Positions 62,101 to 64,000 of a stretch of 64,000 bases of DNA are shown piece by piece. A program made the translations under genes and the position numbers. Below the pieces are notes generated by a model. It had not been told where the DNA came from and did no database searches. It saw only the letters and a list, made by a program, of their open reading frames with translations. Location: assembly GCA_964618895.1 (NCBI GenBank), contig CAZUDO010000057.1, forward strand, positions 1 through 64,000, given 5' to 3'. Source of the stretch: CAZUDO01 sp964618895. GTDB lineage: Bacteria; Desulfobacterota; Binatia; DP-6. The stretch's first letter is position 1. Every line of letters starts with the position of its first letter.

Positions 62101-63304
62101 CGCAGGCGCCGGTGACCAGGTTGCACGTCTCGACGCCGCTGCACACGTTCAAGTCGTCGCAGTCGAGGTCGCTGAGACAGCGGCAGGTGCACTGTCCCGG
62201 CTGCCCCAGGGCGATGCAGCGTCCTGGACAGGCGAGGTCACCTCCGCCAGCGCTCAGGTCACATTGTTCCCCGCTCTCGAGCGAGCCGTCACCGCAGGCG
62301 CCTTCGTAGGCCAGGCGGACGCGGCCCGCCACCTTGAGCCGCGGCGCCACCAGGCGACCGCGGACGCTGGCCCCCTTGCCGACGCCGATCTTGCCCCGCG
62401 ACGCCCGGAGGTAGGCGCGGACGGAGGCCGCGTGGCTCACCTTGGTGACGAAGCCGTTCACGTTGAAGCGCACGTCGCCGGCGAGCAGCGATACGAACTC
62501 CGACGGCCCGACGTAGGCGCGGGGCTGGATCAACACCCGATCGTAGACGTTGACGCTGACGGGGTTGTCGGTGACCAGGCGCGAGCGGAAGCTCACGATC
62601 AGTGCGCGGATGGCGTACGTACCTTCGCCCGCGCCCGGGTCGAGGCCGCGCAGGATCAGGGTGGCGTCGATGCCGACGGTGATGATGCCGTAGGCGCCGG
62701 GAGCCAGCCCCATGGTTGCGCCCGCAGGCACCGACACGTTGGTCGGGCCGGGAACGCCGGTCGGAAACGGCGGCAGCAGGCCGAGGAGCCCGAGGGGGGG
62801 CGTGAAGCGGAACGGCCCGCCGTTGGCGACCGTTGCGCCGGGCTGGGTCAGGACCGAATTGGCGAACAGGCGACCGACGGTCGCGAACGGGAGCAGGCGC
62901 ACGCGATCGGCGCTGGCCTCCGCCCCGGTGGGCAGTTGCACACGCTCGCCGATGGTCATGTAGCCGCCAGCGGCGTCGACGGCGACGTGGCCGGCAGTCA
63001 CCTCGCTGGCGGTGCTGATGCGGAGGTTGTCGCCCGCAATGAGGATGTAGTCGAAGACGGCGGTCGAGGGGGCCGTGCAGGTGCACTCGTCGGCGAAGCC
63101 GCGTGGGACGCAGGTGCCGAAGCAGGGCCCGCCGGCCACGGTCGCGTCACACGCCTCGCCCGGGTCGGGGACACTGTCGCCGCAGAGCGCGACGGCCGCC
63201 GTGGGGCGCAGCGCGATCAGGGCGAGTCCCAGCGCGCAGACGAGGAAGAAGGGATGGGCGCGGGGCTGAACCCGAGCCGTCGCAGGCGCTCCCGGTGCTG
63301 TCAT
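59177..63304 (-). CDS. Secreted beta-helix-like plus Cys-rich repeat protein
   Basis: About 1375 residues. ATG 63304 has a GAGGA site 6 nt upstream; a signal peptide follows a basic stretch (FFLVCALGLALIALRPTAAVA). A CGDSVPDPGEACD Cys module and CTCTAP come first. Residues about 85-350 are a regular beta-structure like polymer-forming or adhesin helices (LAPGAYGIITVGIDATLILRG, VNVYDRVLIQPRAYVGP, GKGASVRGRLVAPRLKV). The remaining thousand residues are Cys modules of two kinds, the 53-residue 'CNGxETCQ' type and a 'CTVNGDCDDANPCTTDVCSAGAC' type. The protein stops inside a module (CSTGTCTGGACL) without either C-terminal domain of its relatives. It lies 33 bp after the partial gene at 63338. Confidence 0.8.
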   Translation of the reverse strand: MTAPGAPATARVQPRAHPFFLVCALGLALIALRPTAAVALCGDSVPDPGEACDATVAGGPCFGTCVPRGFADECTCTAPSTAVFDYILIAGDNLRISTASEVTAGHVAVDAAGGYMTIGERVQLPTGAEASADRVRLLPFATVGRLFANSVLTQPGATVANGGPFRFTPPLGLLGLLPPFPTGVPGPTNVSVPAGATMGLAPGAYGIITVGIDATLILRGLDPGAGEGTYAIRALIVSFRSRLVTDNPVSVNVYDRVLIQPRAYVGPSEFVSLLAGDVRFNVNGFVTKVSHAASVRAYLRASRGKIGVGKGASVRGRLVAPRLKVAGRVRLAYEGACGDGSLESGEQCDLSAGGGDLACPGRCIALGQPGQCTCRCLSDLDCDDLNVCSGVETCNLVTGACALGAPLTCGDNNVCTTDTCDALAGCTYTNNGGPCEDSSACTGTDTCQAGLCTGTPVSCDDGQPCTADTCGPVVGCTNTAIPGCRPCNVPLDCDDDDPCTADACTSGRCVNGGGCDDGNACTQDVCDLGGTCTITPIVGCVPCSVSATCGDANTCTTDGCVAGACQNTAVPNGISCNDGTVCNGSEACQAGSCISGPAPTCGDGNPCTVDTCDAVAGCQQSLAADGTTCADGTVCNGQETCQGGVCTPSTAPNCNDGNACTVDACGAVSGCSNTPIPGCQPCTVNADCGDGNPCTIDVCSAGTCVNAVVAAGTPCSDSNACNGLETCQATVCLPGTAPNCNDANPCTADTCDPLLGCQHANLADGTSCADATVCNGSETCQAGLCTPGAALNCNDANPCTTDSCNAGTGCQYVALPDGSTCADATVCNGNETCQGGLCTAGTALNCTDANPCTADACNPVFGCAYTTLLNGTSCADATVCNGAETCQGGVCTPGPPLVCNDVNACTTDACDVVAGCTQTAVPNGTTCLDANLCNGTETCQAGACTAGAALDCDDANACTIDACAPLTGCSHANLPSCTPCTVNGDCDDANPCTTDVCSAGACANAVVPDGASCSDAVACNGLETCQAGVCTAGTAPNCDDANVCTTDSCDPILSCQHSNAADGAACPDASVCNGPETCQAGICTPGTPPTCNDGNACTTDSCDPALGCQAASVADGTPCPDTTVCNGSETCQAGVCSAGSALDCDDGSLCTADACDPVFGCQHTNVVDGALCTDATVCNGTETCQGGVCSAGSPLACDDGNVCTTDSCNVVLGCQQVAVADGTACADATVCNGAETCQGGTCSPGVTLNCDDGNACTVDSCNPMTGCSSTPVGGCTPCTVDGDCTDGNPCTQDLCTLSTCGNPAVADSTPCADATVCNGAETCQTGTCTAGTALVCDDGNECTADSCDAALGCQATNVADGTPCSTGTCTGGACL

Positions 63305-63337
63305 CTGATGTCCTCGAGCGTTCATGTGATCCCGCCG

Positions 63338-64000
63338 TTACTGGGCCTCGAGCATCCGCATCGCCTCGTTGGACAACGTCATGAGCTTCTCGGCCACGGC
63401 GGGGTCGATCTTGTTCTTCCTCTTCATCTGGAGCACGGTGCTCTGGAACGGCTTCAGCCGCTTGATGGTCTTGCGCATGCTCGCGGTGTCGGCGCCGGTG
63501 AGCGCGCTCTGCGTCTTCACCGCCTGGCGCTCGAGGCGCTTCTTCGAGCGCGCCCCGCCGAGCTGGTCGTCGGCGGTCTCCTTGATGATCGTCTTGATCT
63601 CCTTGAGCTTCTTGCGGATGCGCTCGACCGGGTCACAGCCACGCCGCGTCTCGTTGGGCTCGTGCAGGCAGAAGCCCTTGGCGGGATCGCCGGTGGCTGC
63701 GTCGCAGCGGTCGATGGTGCACGCGTCGCCGTCGCTACAGGCGAGCCGTGCGCCGCGGTCGCATTCCCCGGTGCGGGCGTTGCACGTCTCGACCCCGTTG
63801 CACGGGTCGCCGTCGTCGCAGGCGGCGGCGGCGTCCCCGCGGCAGGTCCCGTTCTGACAGACGTCGTTCACGGTGCAGGTGTTGCCGTCGTCGCACGGGC
63901 CGGTGGTCGCGCTGTGCACGCAGCCGGTGCCTGCGGCGCAGGTGTCGCCGGTGCAGGGGTTGTCGTCGTCGCAGTCGGGCGAGTGGCCGGACACGCAACT
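63338..64000 (-). CDS. C-terminal part of another Cys-rich repeat protein (5' end outside window)
   Basis: The frame is open at the window edge and encodes about 220 residues. Roughly three Cys modules (CDDDNPCTGDTCAAGTGC, CDDGNTCTVNDVCQNGTC, CDDGDPCNGVETC, CSDGDACTIDRCD) are followed by a Lys/Arg-rich helical C-terminal domain (RIRKKLKEIKTIIKETADDQ, GGARSKKRLERQAVKTQSAL). That domain has the same layout as the end of the 55523-58912 protein (LGGRKAKQRL) and the 35239-38469 protein. The start, signal peptide and N-terminal domain are not visible. Confidence 0.8.
   Translation of the reverse strand, partial: SCVSGHSPDCDDDNPCTGDTCAAGTGCVHSATTGPCDDGNTCTVNDVCQNGTCRGDAAAACDDGDPCNGVETCNARTGECDRGARLACSDGDACTIDRCDAATGDPAKGFCLHEPNETRRGCDPVERIRKKLKEIKTIIKETADDQLGGARSKKRLERQAVKTQSALTGADTASMRKTIKRLKPFQSTVLQMKRKNKIDPAVAEKLMTLSNEAMRMLEAQ

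Larger units (their letters stand above)
44422..64000 (-). other. Operon-like cluster of giant secreted Cys-rich repeat proteins
   Basis: Five same-strand genes (63338-64000 partial, 59177-63304, 55523-58912, 45786-55523, 44422-45774) occupy almost 20 kb. Spacings are 33 bp, 264 bp, a 1-bp TGATG overlap, and 11 bp. All carry the same kind of Cys module (C-N-D-x-N-x-C-T-x-D-x-C) after different N-terminal domains. The cluster continues beyond the window. Confidence 0.75.

Overview
The window is GC-rich bacterial chromosome with Gram-negative features: lipoproteins, an RND exporter, secreted multihaem cytochrome and YqgE. The mix of acyl-CoA dehydrogenases, CaiB/BaiF CoA-transferases, a phytanoyl-CoA dioxygenase, a thiolase/DUF35 pair and several very long secreted proteins made of 'CNDGN.CTTDSC' modules resembles metagenome-derived 'deltaproteobacterial' lineages, especially Candidatus Binatota/Binatia. 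That assignment is inference from gene content; there is no rRNA. One tRNA (Glu, TTC) is present, and no CRISPR array.

Layout. 1-9.4 kb: the end of a probable IS4-like transposase, a secreted Cys-containing protein, a secreted alpha/beta-hydrolase-like protein, a metallo-beta-lactamase lipoprotein, an eight-haem cytochrome c with TPRs, and a HicBA module. This stretch is littered with gene remnants (SGNH hydrolase tail, DUF2075-type helicase tail, cytochrome scrap). 9.4-15.9 kb: trypsin-like protease, tRNA-Glu, GT4 glycosyltransferase, a two-subunit acyl-CoA dehydrogenase, glucokinase. 16-20.8 kb: tetR-adaptor-RND permease operon with a perfect palindromic operator, followed by a 400-bp gap holding two long inverted repeats. 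21.2-28.7 kb: methyltransferases, YqgE, a 6-phosphogluconolactonase homologue lacking the catalytic His motif, a TIGR04073-type small protein, carotenoid oxygenase, a second secreted hydrolase and a truncated SDR. 28.8-35.2 kb: CoA-transferases (one a tandem fusion), PhyH, a GNAT gene without a normal start at its conserved N-terminus, and an amidohydrolase. 35.2-39.2 kb: a beta-helix/Cys-rich secreted protein divergent from a type IV pilin. 39.3-44.4 kb: BolA-glutaredoxin pair, a nitroreductase-DUF35-thiolase-DUF218 operon and a GT-C-like membrane protein.

44.4-64.0 kb (running past the window edge): five same-strand genes encoding enormous secreted cysteine-rich repeat proteins, tightly spaced or overlapping except for one 264-bp gap. 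The centrepiece is a 3245-residue protein built from roughly fifty 53-residue, eight-cysteine modules. Part of the array is organised in an exact 795-bp (5 x 53 codons) higher-order repeat. The proteins combine different N-terminal beta domains (propeller, beta-helix-like, anchor-like sandwich) with the same Cys repeat and one of two recurring C-terminal domains. This looks like a family of surface or extracellular architectures and is the best candidate for an undescribed system here.

The metabolic genes point to breakdown of branched or cyclic acyl-CoAs. The exported proteins point to heavy investment in disulphide-rich surface structures.
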